In this document: positions 26,291 to 35,204 of the stretch, piece after piece | How positions within the stretch are numbered: the first letter of the stretch is position 1 | Layout: each line of letters opens with the position of its first letter | DNA from: Desulfosporosinus sp. Sb-LF | GTDB lineage: Bacteria; Bacillota; Desulfitobacteriia; Desulfitobacteriales; Desulfitobacteriaceae | DNA length: 64,000 nt | Direction: 5' to 3' | NCBI RefSeq assembly: GCF_004766055.1 | Contig: NZ_SPQR01000003.1 | Coordinates: 186,001-250,000 of the forward strand | Made by a program: the position numbers and the translations under genes | Notes under the pieces: generated by a model | Told to the model about the DNA's origin: nothing | The model's input: the letters and a program-made list of their open reading frames with translations, nothing else | The model's database searches: none

Positions 26291-26794
26291 TTACACTGAC
26301 GGAGCCGCCATTCCGAATTGACTCCACTCTTCCCGAGAAGGACCCATAATCCCAGGAACTTTTAGCCCTGCCTGTCTCATGAGCACGGTCATTTGCCCTC
26401 GATGATGGATTTGGTGATCAATTAGAACATTTAATGTGGTGCCAATAGTCCAACATTCTCCATACATGTTCCGTTCCTCCAAAAGAGTACTATCATTCCA
26501 GCGACTTTTAATTTCATTTAACATAACTTTATTAGCCGCTCTATAAGCATCAGCTATTTTCTGTGCGGTATTCGGAACAGGAGCGTCCTCTTGGATACCA
26601 TCGAAGACTAAACCGGTTTTCGAAGTCATTTCAGGTATGGTTGTTACGATATGCCAGGCAATTCGCCCTAAGCTACGATCATCCATTGTGACTGATTGAT
26701 CGAGGGAATCATCGGTTAATACATCAAGTATCCGTTGAGTAGATTCCGACTCCTTTTCCCAACTAACTAAAAAAGCAGCTATCGAAGTAAACAT
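26291..26794 (-). CDS. DinB-family putative metal-dependent enzyme
   Basis: 167 residues from the ATG at 26794 (GGGAGGGG 4 bases upstream). It forms a four-helix DinB/YfiT fold with the likely metal-binding His set: LGRIAWHIVTTIPEM (about residue 50) and LIDHQIHHRGQMTVLMRQAG (about 128-147). Some DinB-like enzymes use mycothiol or bacillithiol as cofactor; others have no known activity. The cofactor cannot be told from the sequence. It is monocistronic, with a terminator behind it. Confidence 0.85.
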   Translation of the reverse strand: MFTSIAAFLVSWEKESESTQRILDVLTDDSLDQSVTMDDRSLGRIAWHIVTTIPEMTSKTGLVFDGIQEDAPVPNTAQKIADAYRAANKVMLNEIKSRWNDSTLLEERNMYGECWTIGTTLNVLIDHQIHHRGQMTVLMRQAGLKVPGIMGPSREEWSQFGMAAPSV

Positions 26795-26940
26795 ACTACC
26801 CCTCCCAACCCATAATTTCAACTAATGTTACCAGTCTATACCCATAAAGGTCAAGATTATATTGAACATTATGATTAGTAAGAAGACAATAGCCATATAA
26901 ACAACTTTCTATAAATCTTCAAGATATTGCATGTATGCGT

Positions 26941-28407
26941 TTACTCATCCTCTGATTTGCTTGCAGTATCCATAATATTGTCATCTGCACCTATACTATT
27001 TTCATTACCTACAGGTACTTTCAAGGAGTTAATAAGATTACCTATTTGAACTCCCGTTAGTTGTTCGATAACTTCTGGCATTTGGGCCATCATATCCGTG
27101 ATATCGCGCGTTACTTTTTGCATACCTGAGTTATCTCCACCCGTCGAGATGACTGTGATCTTATCTATGTTTTCTAGAGGGCTAGCAATAGCCTTTGCTA
27201 ACTCTGGGATTCCTGATAAGAGTTTATCAAGAATGGCTGCTTGAGAGTAATTACTGAAGGATTGTGCTTTGGCTAAAATAGTATCTGCTTCGGCTTTGCC
27301 TTTGGCTCGAATGATTTCCGCTTCCGAATTACCAACTGCCCTAGTCGCTTCTGCTTTTGCTTCATTCTCAAGCTTAATAGTAAGAGCGTTGGCTTCGGCT
27401 TTAGCTTGATTTTCTATTTTAATTGCTCTAGCGTGTGCCTCAGCTGGCTTGATAATGTCTGCTTCTAGTTCTTTTTGTTTACGTTCAATTTCTGCATTTG
27501 CGACATTTACTTGCCCTTGTCGTTCAATCTCCTTGATCTTCCATTCCTGTTGGGTCAGGTTTTGTTTGAGTTCGGCTGTACGAAGATTATAGGCATTTTC
27601 CTTATCTGCTCTTGCAGTCTCGACTTCAGTGTCATATTTTGCTTTTTTAAGATTTAGTTCCTTAATATTCTCGGCTTGTTTTGATTGAGATGCTGTTTCC
27701 GCCATAACTCGTTCTTGTTCGGCGTTTGTTTTCGCAATCGCTGCGTCTCTATTGGCAGAAGCTTTGGTTGTTTCTGTCTCTTTCTCGGCAATAGCCTGAG
27801 CAATCTGAGCCTCTTTTAAGACACGCGCAATCTCCGGTTTACCCATATTTTCGATATAACCATTTGCATCTTTAACATTTTTAATGGTGAACGATCTAAC
27901 TTCCAGACCCATTTTAGAGAGATCCAATTGACAAGTGGCAAGCATCCGAGATTGAACCATTTCAGGGTCCTTAACGATTTCTTCAACGGTTAACGTCCCG
28001 ACGATCCCACGAAGATGTCCTTCCATGACCTGTTTTATCATCGCCTCACGTTCTTCAGAATCTTTATTAAGAAACTGGATCGAGGCCGTTTTGATACTAT
28101 CTGAGTTATCCTGAACTTTAATCTGAGAAACCGCTTCAACCGTCACTGCCACCCCTTGGTTTGTATACAAGTCATTTTGTGGCGCGATATCAAAGGACAT
28201 TAACGCTAAAGATAATCGTTTGGAGGTTTGCACAAGTGGCCACACAACTCTACCACCACCCGTTATGACATTACTTCCGCCCATACCGAAAACTACTAAA
28301 GCCTCATCCGGACCTACCTTTTGAAACATCTTAGCCAGAACGGTTACAACTAACAAGAGCCCAATCACTGCTATAAGAATAATTGTGATAACTTGAAATA
28401 AACCCAT
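26941..28407 (-). CDS. Flotillin-like SPFH-domain protein (FloT/YuaG type)
   Basis: 488 residues. An N-terminal hydrophobic segment (about 5-27) anchors it to the membrane. It is followed by an SPFH domain (about 28-200; VGPDEALVVFGMGGS) and a long Ala/Glu/Lys-rich coiled-coil (about 190-370) with repeated EAKAEA-like units. The C-terminal part, AILDKLLSGIPELAKAIASP, is typical for flotillins. Flotillins organise functional membrane microdomains. The gene lies 36 bp downstream of an NfeD-like gene, the same pairing as B. subtilis yuaF-yuaG, so the two probably form one operon. Confidence 0.93.
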   Translation of the reverse strand: MGLFQVITIILIAVIGLLLVVTVLAKMFQKVGPDEALVVFGMGGSNVITGGGRVVWPLVQTSKRLSLALMSFDIAPQNDLYTNQGVAVTVEAVSQIKVQDNSDSIKTASIQFLNKDSEEREAMIKQVMEGHLRGIVGTLTVEEIVKDPEMVQSRMLATCQLDLSKMGLEVRSFTIKNVKDANGYIENMGKPEIARVLKEAQIAQAIAEKETETTKASANRDAAIAKTNAEQERVMAETASQSKQAENIKELNLKKAKYDTEVETARADKENAYNLRTAELKQNLTQQEWKIKEIERQGQVNVANAEIERKQKELEADIIKPAEAHARAIKIENQAKAEANALTIKLENEAKAEATRAVGNSEAEIIRAKGKAEADTILAKAQSFSNYSQAAILDKLLSGIPELAKAIASPLENIDKITVISTGGDNSGMQKVTRDITDMMAQMPEVIEQLTGVQIGNLINSLKVPVGNENSIGADDNIMDTASKSEDE

Positions 28408-28443
28408 ATAACCAACACCCTCCCCTTCGCATTGCCCGTTTCT

Positions 28444-29058
28444 TTAGTATTCCATCTTAAATTTATCTTTCTTAACGATTATGGCGACACCATTAACGAT
28501 ACCAATAATGACGACCTCTTCCCCTTTCTTCACGTCCCCTGTCTGCTTGTGCTTGGCAGTTATTGCCCTTGTATCTCCTTCAAGGGTGTAAATCACCTCT
28601 CCCACCCGATGTTCTGATACTACCGAACTTACCGTACCGGTTACTCCAATAATGTCTTCTAAAGTAGTAGTGAGGAATTTCGACTGTCCTTTCAGCATAG
28701 CAGAAAGCAGTTTCCGTACTGCATACCAGCATAACCACCCAATAGCAAGGGCGGGCATCAATGACAAAATAGCTTCTCTTCTTATTCCATATGAGATTAG
28801 TCCAGTTGCACCAAAACCAATCAGGAAGGCAAATAAAGCATTTATATTTAAGAGTGGAACATTATTACTTGAAGTAGTGTCCTGAGAGACTGCAGCGTGA
28901 TGACCAATATGTACCGCGGTATGGTCAAAGCTTCCTTGTGGCGTGTGCGATGCCCCGTGACCATTTCCGAAGATCAAAGCCGTGATACTAAGTATGACCC
29001 CTAGACTCATACATATTACATAGACTGCATTGATGGTATCAATATAATAATTCCCCAT
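28444..29058 (-). CDS. NfeD-like membrane protein (YuaF type)
   Basis: 204 residues from the ATG at 29058, with the G-rich ribosome site GGGGGGTGG just upstream; the frame can extend to 29073. Membrane segments lie near 10-30, 75-95 and 100-120. A C-terminal OB-fold domain follows (LEDIIGVTGTVSSVVSEHRV to the end; KGEEVVIIGIVNGVAIIVKK). NfeD proteins partner SPFH proteins, and this one precedes a flotillin gene. A His-rich stretch (GNGHGASH, DHTAVHIGHH) lies between the first and second membrane segments. Confidence 0.87.
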   Translation of the reverse strand: MGNYYIDTINAVYVICMSLGVILSITALIFGNGHGASHTPQGSFDHTAVHIGHHAAVSQDTTSSNNVPLLNINALFAFLIGFGATGLISYGIRREAILSLMPALAIGWLCWYAVRKLLSAMLKGQSKFLTTTLEDIIGVTGTVSSVVSEHRVGEVIYTLEGDTRAITAKHKQTGDVKKGEEVVIIGIVNGVAIIVKKDKFKMEY

Positions 29059-29269
29059 TTTTCCACCCCCCATAGTTCCTCAGTTTGGATTAGACGCACA
29101 CCTATCCTAATAACATACTTGCTAGTTACTTAAGTATGTATGTTTCTTCTAGTTTCTCGATCTCTATGATTCGGTAAAATCCAGTATATCCCTTTATTCT
29201 AACGGTCCTAATCTATATTTTCTGAGCTATTCCGGTACACCCTTCGCTATGAGCCCTGAAAGTCAAAAT

Positions 29270-29299
29270 GAGGCCGCCTAACTGATGTTAGGCGACCTC
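29270..29299 (-). terminator. Terminator after the small siroheme reductase gene
   Basis: GAGGCCGCCTAA and TTAGGCGACCTC arms pair with one mismatch around a 6-base loop, about 48 bp past the stop codon. Confidence 0.75.
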
Positions 29300-29346
29300 T
29301 TATTCCGCGATGTAAAATCAAAGATGTTTTCCTCCAGTAAACATGG

Positions 29347-30087
29347 CTACAAACTACTAATTTGACGATTGAATTCTGAGAGTGTAAGACCACAGAGGAA
29401 GCTTCCAACCGTATCAAATCCCATTCTTTCAACCGTTTTGGCAAATCGTTCTTTCGGTGTGCCATTATCTCTATAATAGATAATAGCTTTTTCGACAATA
29501 TCCAGTGCCTCACTTAATGAATAGAGACCTGGCAATACCCTTCCTATCGAGTATTCTTTTCCAGACATTCCCCCAATAAAAATAGCTACTTGGTCTGGTT
29601 TTCTACCCTGTAAGCCAACACATCCGAACCTAGGCTTAGAACAACCATTACCACACCCACTAACTTCGATTCTAAATTTATTAGGGAGTCTTTCATCATA
29701 ATACCCTTTATAAAATCGTGCGTCGATTTCTTTTGTTACATCTTCGGTGTTAAATAAGCTCCTGCTACACACATTCCCTTTACAGGTATGAGCGGGTCTA
29801 ACTCTCAAGCCTGTGCCACCAACAGACAGTCCCACTTCTTTAAGCTCTCTTTTTACATTATCGAGATCTTGATACTGTATCCAGGGAATTTCGACATTTA
29901 ATCTTTGCGTTAGGCTAAAAGAACCCCTGCCATATTTCTCACTAACGTCGGCAATTTTACGCGATTCTTGGGCATTCATTTTACCAGACGGTATGGAAAC
30001 ACGACAGCTAAAGTGCACACCATCCTTCAGTGCAATAAATCCCTGTCCTTGTAAGGATTTCTTCTGTTCATCTGTTAATTCCATCAC
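29347..30087 (-). CDS. Small nitrite/sulfite reductase-like hemoprotein
   Basis: 246 residues, much shorter than full assimilatory reductases (over 500), but near the size of low-molecular-weight sulfite reductases of anaerobes. An N-terminal ferrodoxin-like half (GVHFSCRVSIPSGKMN, RGSFSLTQRLNVEIPW) is followed by the siroheme/4Fe-4S cysteines as HTCKGNVCSRS and then SGCGNGCSKPRFGCVGL. The first pair is spaced CX4C rather than the common CX5C. It probably binds siroheme and one 4Fe-4S cluster and reduces sulfite or nitrite in the cytoplasm. A thiol oxidoreductase gene lies about 120 bp upstream on the same strand. Confidence 0.83.
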   Translation of the reverse strand: MMELTDEQKKSLQGQGFIALKDGVHFSCRVSIPSGKMNAQESRKIADVSEKYGRGSFSLTQRLNVEIPWIQYQDLDNVKRELKEVGLSVGGTGLRVRPAHTCKGNVCSRSLFNTEDVTKEIDARFYKGYYDERLPNKFRIEVSGCGNGCSKPRFGCVGLQGRKPDQVAIFIGGMSGKEYSIGRVLPGLYSLSEALDIVEKAIIYYRDNGTPKERFAKTVERMGFDTVGSFLCGLTLSEFNRQISSL

Positions 30088-30210
30088 TATGGGAGCCTCC
30101 TCTATGTTCTAACAGGACTTAGTTTTCAAATTTCAGCGTACCTTCTTAGGAAGAAGTATGCCATCTTTATACTAAAGGCTATATGAGAGCTACTTAAACG
30201 TTCACGTTAA

Positions 30211-30837
30211 TTACGCCTCTCCATTATCAGGCTTATCTAATAAATTAATTACAGGGCGAGAATCGTACCCTAGAAGAAGTCTTTCCAGATCTTCATAGCT
30301 CTGAGCCCCAAAGGCTGTTCGACCCTCAACGATAAAATAGGGCACACCTGGAATCCCTATTCGCTGGGCTTCTTCAATATCTTGTAAAACTGCTTCCTCA
30401 TATTTTTTAGATACGAGTGCTTGTCGGAATTCTTCTTTATCAAGTCCGCTCTGTACAGCAAGCTCAGTCAAAACATTTAGATCATTAATGTCTTTATATT
30501 CTTGAAACTGAGCGGCAAAAACGACATTATGATATTTATCGCCAAGCCCTTGTTCCTCCGCGAATTTAGCTCCTTCCAAAGCAAATCTGGAGTGTTTACT
30601 CTTCTCATTAAAGGTCATCTGAAGTCCATACTTCTGACCTAAAGTTTCAATACCCAATTTCGCCTGAGCTAGATATTCCGGAGTTTTCTCAGGAATTTCA
30701 AAACCCTCTGGCCTTAGCTCAAAGGATTTCCATTCTACTGTTAGATTTCTGTCCTTGGCCAACTGGTCAAGTGGGACTTTCCCAATCATGCAAAAGGGTC
30801 ATAGAAAATCTGAAAAGATCGTTATTTTGTTTGCCAA
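30211..30837 (-). CDS. DsbA/FrnE-family thiol oxidoreductase with in-frame TGA at the first active-site Cys (candidate selenoprotein)
   Basis: From a TTG at 30837 (GGAGGG 7 bases upstream) the frame reads MANKITIFSDFL, then TGA (30799-30801, codon 13), then PFCMIGKVPLDQLAK and onward to a normal FrnE-type C-terminus (GIPGVPYFIVEGRTAFGAQS). Family members have CPWC/CPFC here, so the TGA replaces the first, nucleophilic Cys, giving UPFC if read as selenocysteine. Two stem-loops follow it: UGGG-AAAGU-CCCA at 15-27 nt, and CUUGACC-AGUU-GGCCAAG at about 28-45 nt with a loop G. The downstream frame is fully intact (about 192 residues). Alternatives are a nonsense mutation, or initiation at the ATG of codon 17 (30789), which would yield a protein without an active site. 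Confidence 0.78.
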
Positions 30838-30890
30838 TGACTTTCCCTCCAAAACACCATTATTACTCAAGCCCTGTTTGCGATAAATCC

Positions 30891-31520
30891 TTACAATTCT
30901 TTATAGTAAGGAAACTGTTCACCTATCATGGCGGCTATTTCCCAAATATAATCATTACCCATTATTTCTCGTCGGTCCACTCCGAATCCTTTTCTTTTTA
31001 AAAGATTCAACATGTTTTTATCAACTGCATATCCCGACAGGAACTTAGCCCCTTGCTCTCTCGCAAACACAGAGATATTATGAAATACCTTATCGAGAAC
31101 ACCATCACTCAATGAATCGAAATCATCATTTTTAACTAATACGATATCATTGATGAAAACTTCAGTCTTGTTAAGTTTTGATAAATGTACGCTAATGACA
31201 GATTCCTCAAAGCCCAGGGTGTCCACCCACTTGATCTGGGGTAATTGTACTCCCAATAGACTTGTAAGTTCGGGGCTATTCTTATAAGGGTCATAGTATT
31301 CCTGTAATAATTCGACCAGTTCCAGATTATGTGCTCTTGCTTGCACTGAGATATTATAAAGACTTGGATAAGCAAGTCTTATCTCATCATCCCGAAGCAC
31401 CTTAATGCCGGGATCCCTTCCAATTTCTGCGGCAATGTCATCCATTGGTAATAAAAGATCAATCTGTTCCTTTGATGGGTTCCATTGTTCTGCAAAGATT
31501 CGCTGCGGCTTAATTGACAT
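30891..31520 (-). CDS. Uncharacterised protein with GNAT-like C-terminal end
   Basis: 209 residues from the ATG at 31520 (GTGAGG 6-7 bases upstream); the frame can extend to 31589 without a ribosome site. I do not recognise the family. The last about 90 residues (NISVFAREQGAKFLSGYAVD, LLKRKGFGVDRREIM) read like the end of an acetyltransferase fold, without a visible acetyl-CoA loop. It is cytoplasmic, with no membrane segment. It sits just upstream (54 bp) of the thiol oxidoreductase on the same strand, but a shared role cannot be claimed. Confidence 0.6.
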   Translation of the reverse strand: MSIKPQRIFAEQWNPSKEQIDLLLPMDDIAAEIGRDPGIKVLRDDEIRLAYPSLYNISVQARAHNLELVELLQEYYDPYKNSPELTSLLGVQLPQIKWVDTLGFEESVISVHLSKLNKTEVFINDIVLVKNDDFDSLSDGVLDKVFHNISVFAREQGAKFLSGYAVDKNMLNLLKRKGFGVDRREIMGNDYIWEIAAMIGEQFPYYKEL

Positions 31521-31642
31521 TTCTACCTCACACCTTTTCAAATACTTAAATTCTTCGAAAACTAATCTAGGGTTGATTGAGCAACACACAATAATAACGC
31601 CTACAATTATTAAATCCTATTATATCTTTACCCTGCCACAAA

Positions 31643-31659
31643 ATCCAATGACATTGGAT
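31643..31659. terminator. Short perfect stem-loop
   Basis: ATCCAATG and CATTGGAT arms separated by a single base, with TTTTG following on the minus strand. It is likely a weak terminator for the SGNH hydrolase gene. Confidence 0.5.
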
Positions 31660-31702
31660 AATTTCAATGTAAAAGCAACTATTGCATAGAGAGAAACAAT
31701 CT

Positions 31703-32269
31703 CTAAGACTGTTTTTTAAAGTTCAAGTTTTTCATCGTTATTAAGGATCGGACAGCGACTTCTCCCATTTCGGCATAACCCTCAATGCTAGGATGGACAT
31801 CGTCAACGAAAAGTCGGGCAGACTGACCAGCTCTTATCCTATTCAGGAATGGCGTATAAAAGTCAATACACTCTATTCTCCTCTCATCGGCATAACTTTT
31901 TAGCCAATCCCTGTATTCCGCCAAAAATTGTTCTTCTTTGGGTAATAAGGACGGCGTTGGTAAGCCAAGAATAGGAGTAATCCCGTGTTGCCCACAAATT
32001 TCCACCATAGCAATAAAGTTAGCGCTTACCGTAATCAAAGGGTACTCTTCGTAAGCATCATTAGCCCCTCCAAGGATAATGACATGGGTAGCGGCATGGG
32101 CAATGACATCCCGCAAAAATCGTTCACGCATCCCCCCCGTAAAATCTCCAGAGATTCCTTGATTTAAAACCTGAACTCTAAAAGCCTTAGCTACATATTC
32201 TACCCAAGACTTCTGATGACTAAAAGGATATCCTTCAGTGATTGAATCTCCTATGGCCACGATTTTCAT
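31703..32269 (-). CDS. SGNH/GDSL-family hydrolase
   Basis: 188 residues. All SGNH blocks are present: Ser nucleophile in KIVAIGDSITEGYP (block I), Gly in NQGISGDFTGG (block II), Asn in ILGGANDAYEEYP (block III) and the Asp-His pair in FVDDVHPSIEGYAEMG (block V). It is an esterase or lipase of the cytoplasm, as no signal peptide is visible. TGAGGTG lies 8 bases before the ATG. The substrate is unknown. Confidence 0.9.
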   Translation of the reverse strand: MKIVAIGDSITEGYPFSHQKSWVEYVAKAFRVQVLNQGISGDFTGGMRERFLRDVIAHAATHVIILGGANDAYEEYPLITVSANFIAMVEICGQHGITPILGLPTPSLLPKEEQFLAEYRDWLKSYADERRIECIDFYTPFLNRIRAGQSARLFVDDVHPSIEGYAEMGEVAVRSLITMKNLNFKKQS

Positions 32270-32329
32270 TAGTTACGCACCTCATTGCTCACATAATAGT
32301 CTTGCTAAGATTAGTCTTGCTAACATAAA

Positions 32330-32518
32330 CACCCCTAACACCGAAGTGCCAGGGGCGTTCCCAAGTTAGCCGAAGTAAGATAAAACTGGAATAAATTCCT
32401 TGGGACGACCACGCTATAATCAAACACATCCGCTATGATTTGGTTCCATATCCGACTTTTGCTCTCACTACCGATCAGAGTAATTCGCCGGATCTGTTTT
32501 TCAGGCAAGAGGATTTCA
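32330..32518 (-). pseudogene. C-terminal relic of an FGGY-family carbohydrate kinase
   Basis: Minus-strand codons downstream of trpA read IRRITLIGSESKSRIWNQII followed by ADVFDYSVVVP. This matches the FGGY kinase signature of xylulokinase-type enzymes (usually GGGAKSPLWRQILADVFGLPV). A shifted C-terminal end follows (SANLGTPLA). The glycine-rich loop is damaged (IGSES), the 5' part is absent, and the frame runs into trpA, so this is a fragment. Its GC-rich end also forms a hairpin (CCCCT/AGGGG with inner CAC/GTG, about 32333-32356) that may terminate trpBA. Confidence 0.65.
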
Positions 32519-33388
32519 TCACTTGACGGAAGAGCATAGAACACCCTCGAGTCTCTTGAAATCGCTAGGAACCCTTTTGAGGCTTGCTAACCATTCAAAG
32601 ATTACTTTTTCCTTCTCAATAAGTTCCTCTTCCTTTAGTTTTCTTTGGTCGAGTCTCGCAAATTTATCGACTAAAGCGCTGCCTACCACGACTCCATCGC
32701 AAACGTTAGCTAAAGTTTGGACTTGCTTTGGTTTCTGAATCCCAAAGCCGACACAACGAGGAATTTGTAAGCTTTTTCCCAAGTTTTCAATGAACTGGCT
32801 AACATTCGCCGGGATTTCAACTTCGCCTCCAGTAATTCCATTCCGCGAAAGAACATAGGCAAATCCTTCCGTTTCGTGAGCAACGGCCTCTATATCCAGC
32901 TCACGACTCGTTTGAGCAATCATCGGAATAAAGACCAATTTGTCGCCGACATGTTTTTTCGTTCTGGCACGAAGAGCCTTTCCTTCTCCCCAAGGCAAAT
33001 CTGGCAAAATGAACCCATCAACCCCTGCGTCAGCAGAATCCTCCATCAAATGGTCCCACCCATAAGTGAGCAACGGATTGAGATAGCTCATTAAGAGAAG
33101 CGGTGTCGTTTCATTGATCTTGCGGAATTCCCGAACAAGATCTAAGGTTCGTTTAACCGTCATTTTCCCGTTTAGGGCCCTCTCGGCGGCAGCTTGAATA
33201 ACCGGTCCATCCGCCATCGGATCACTAAAGGGAACCCCCAGTTCTAATACATCCACTCCATGATCCACTAGCCCTCGTAGGCGACGAAGACTCGTTTCTA
33301 CATTAGGATCTCCTGCCATTAAATAGGAAACAAGACGAGTTACTCCAATAGGAGCACTTCTAAAAACAGCGTTAAGTCTTTCACTCAT
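32519..33388 (-). CDS. trpA: Tryptophan synthase alpha subunit
   Basis: 289 residues. It cleaves indole-3-glycerol phosphate to indole and glyceraldehyde 3-phosphate in the alpha2beta2 complex. Landmarks: [10 protein letters not shown], catalytic Glu and Asp in [19 protein letters not shown] (about 46-64), [24 protein letters not shown] and phosphate loop [11 protein letters not shown]. The start ATG overlaps the trpB stop (ATGA), indicating translational coupling. It is a little longer than usual (about 265), with the extra length at the C-terminus. No other trp biosynthesis genes are in the window. Confidence 0.96.
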   Translation of the reverse strand: MSERLNAVFRSAPIGVTRLVSYLMAGDPNVETSLRRLRGLVDHGVDVLELGVPFSDPMADGPVIQAAAERALNGKMTVKRTLDLVREFRKINETTPLLLMSYLNPLLTYGWDHLMEDSADAGVDGFILPDLPWGEGKALRARTKKHVGDKLVFIPMIAQTSRELDIEAVAHETEGFAYVLSRNGITGGEVEIPANVSQFIENLGKSLQIPRCVGFGIQKPKQVQTLANVCDGVVVGSALVDKFARLDQRKLKEEELIEKEKVIFEWLASLKRVPSDFKRLEGVLCSSVK

Positions 33389-34614
33389 GATTTGCTCCCC
33401 CCTTCCAAATACTGAGCCAGAGTTTCTACGTCTTTATCTCCCCTTCCCGAAAGATTTACGACGATCACCTGATCTTTTGAGAGCCTAGGGGCAAGTTTCG
33501 CCGCATATGCAACGGCATGCGCGCTTTCCAGGGCCGGTAAAATTCCTTCAGTTTGACAGAGTAAGGTACACGCTTCAAGGGTTTCCCGATCAGATATGCT
33601 GACGTATTCCGCCCGGCCACTCTCTTTGAGATAGCTGTGTTCAGGTCCAACACCTGGATAATCGAGTCCTGCGGAAATAGAGGTCGTAACTACGATCTGG
33701 CCATCCTCATCATGCAACAAAAAACTATAGGCACCATGCAGAACCCCCGGTTCGCCTAGGCATAGACTAGCTGCATTTTCTCCCTTGTTGTTCCCTGTTC
33801 CACCAGCTTCCACTCCGATTAGTTTTACCTCTGTGTCAGCGATAAACGGATGGAAAATTCCAATCGCATTACTTCCTCCGCCGATACAAGCTATAACAAC
33901 ATCCGGAAGCTTTCCTACCTCCTCTATGGCCTGCTCCCTCGTCTCCTGCCCAATCACTGCTTGAAAGTCCCGAACAATGGTTGGATAAGGATGCGGTCCG
34001 GCTGCTGTCCCGAAACAATAAAATGTCTCTCCGACATTCGTCACCCAATCCCGAAGAGCTTCATTAATTGCATCTTTGAGTGTACGCGAACCTAGGGTTA
34101 CTGTACGAACCTCCGCTCCTAGTAACCGCATGCGCAAGACATTTAAGTGTTGTCTTTGAACATCTTCTTCTCCCATATAAACCACGCACGGAAGACCAAA
34201 CAGAGCACAAGCCGTGGCCGTGGCGACTCCATGTTGCCCCGCACCTGTCTCGGCAATCACTCGTTTCTTGCCCATACGTTTTGCAAGGAGAACCTGCCCT
34301 ATCGTGTTGTTAATTTTATGAGCGCCAGTATGATTGAGGTCCTCTCTTTTAAGAAAAACTCGAGCCCCACCCAGATGCTCCGTTAAGCGCTTGGCTTCAT
34401 ATAATAGAGAAGGGCGCCCGACGTACTTTTGTAAATACTCTTTAAATTCTCGTTGGAAACTCTCATCTTGGCGAGACTTATTGTAAGCTTCCTCCAATTC
34501 ACTCAAAGCGGGTACTAGTGTTTCTGGAACATAGGCACCACCATAGGGCCCAAAATGCCCACTTGTTTCGCACCTCTCAGCTGTTAAAACATGTATTTTC
34601 TCGACCATTACCAT
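33385..34614 (-). CDS. trpB: Tryptophan synthase beta subunit
   Basis: 409 residues from the ATG at 34614 (AAAGGAGA 7 bases upstream; an extension to 34674 has no ribosome site and overlaps leader RNA). It is a PLP enzyme joining indole and serine. Features: [16 protein letters not shown] near the start, PLP Lys in [14 protein letters not shown] (about 98), GQHGVATAT and the phosphate-binding [10 protein letters not shown]. This is the classical TrpB1 type that pairs with TrpA. Expression is under the tryptophan T-box leader just upstream. Confidence 0.97.
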   Translation of the reverse strand: MVMVEKIHVLTAERCETSGHFGPYGGAYVPETLVPALSELEEAYNKSRQDESFQREFKEYLQKYVGRPSLLYEAKRLTEHLGGARVFLKREDLNHTGAHKINNTIGQVLLAKRMGKKRVIAETGAGQHGVATATACALFGLPCVVYMGEEDVQRQHLNVLRMRLLGAEVRTVTLGSRTLKDAINEALRDWVTNVGETFYCFGTAAGPHPYPTIVRDFQAVIGQETREQAIEEVGKLPDVVIACIGGGSNAIGIFHPFIADTEVKLIGVEAGGTGNNKGENAASLCLGEPGVLHGAYSFLLHDEDGQIVVTTSISAGLDYPGVGPEHSYLKESGRAEYVSISDRETLEACTLLCQTEGILPALESAHAVAYAAKLAPRLSKDQVIVVNLSGRGDKDVETLAQYLEGGSKS

Positions 34615-34689
34615 TGGAAAATCTCCTTTCGTACTTATGAACTTTACAGTCTTCTTTATGCTATTTTGTTTCATGGGATTTTTGATGGG

Positions 34690-35040
34690 TAAAACAAAAG
34701 GAGCCCTCTATCCTAAAAGGACGGAAAGCTCCGTGGTACCACCTTAATTCGTATAGGTAACTCTTTTCTAGTCCAGTCAAAGAAACGTAATTGGACTATA
34801 GAAGTAAAAATTACCTAATACCTCAATCTTTCAGGTACGGAGAAAAAACTCTTTCCTCGATACCCTTGTTTCTATAACGGGAAACCCCCGGAATCACCTA
34901 CTTGCCTCGGAGCGTTCGGATCACACCTCTGAGAACCATTCAGTCAAAGAGATTGTATCAGACTCTCACCACCTCTGACTCGCTAAGACACTCCCATTAA
35001 GACATACTATTTCTCATCATCAGCTACTGTGTATAATTTT
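34690..35040 (-). promoter_or_regulatory. Tryptophan T-box leader of trpBA
   Basis: Minus strand. The antiterminator T-box AAGGTGGTACCACGG lies at 34731-34745. It is followed by a terminator (arms GGAGC and GCTCC with an inner GTCC/GGAT stem, 34700-34732) and a T-rich tail. Upstream is a long Stem I region. A TGG at 34936-34938 occupies the specifier position (context GAATGGTTCTCAGAGG), equivalent to the TGG in the second T-box at 46477-46479. Uncharged tRNA-Trp should stabilise the antiterminator and allow trpBA expression. The specifier assignment is by alignment of the two leaders, not by folding software. Confidence 0.9.
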
Positions 35041-35044
35041 TACT

Positions 35045-35073
35045 ATTATAAGATAGCGGTTCATTGTTGTCAA
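35045..35073 (-). promoter_or_regulatory. Sigma-A promoter of the trpBA leader
   Basis: TTGACA and TATAAT, both perfect, separated by 17 bases. Confidence 0.92.
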
Positions 35074-35204
35074 GGAACTTTCTAGATAACCGAATTGTTC
35101 ATCTTACCTCACATTACAAAATCCCACATAATAATTGCCACCCTAGCATTCAAGTGCGAAATTTTAAGACTAAAATTATGCTTTAATCTTTTAAATAATA
35201 TGTG

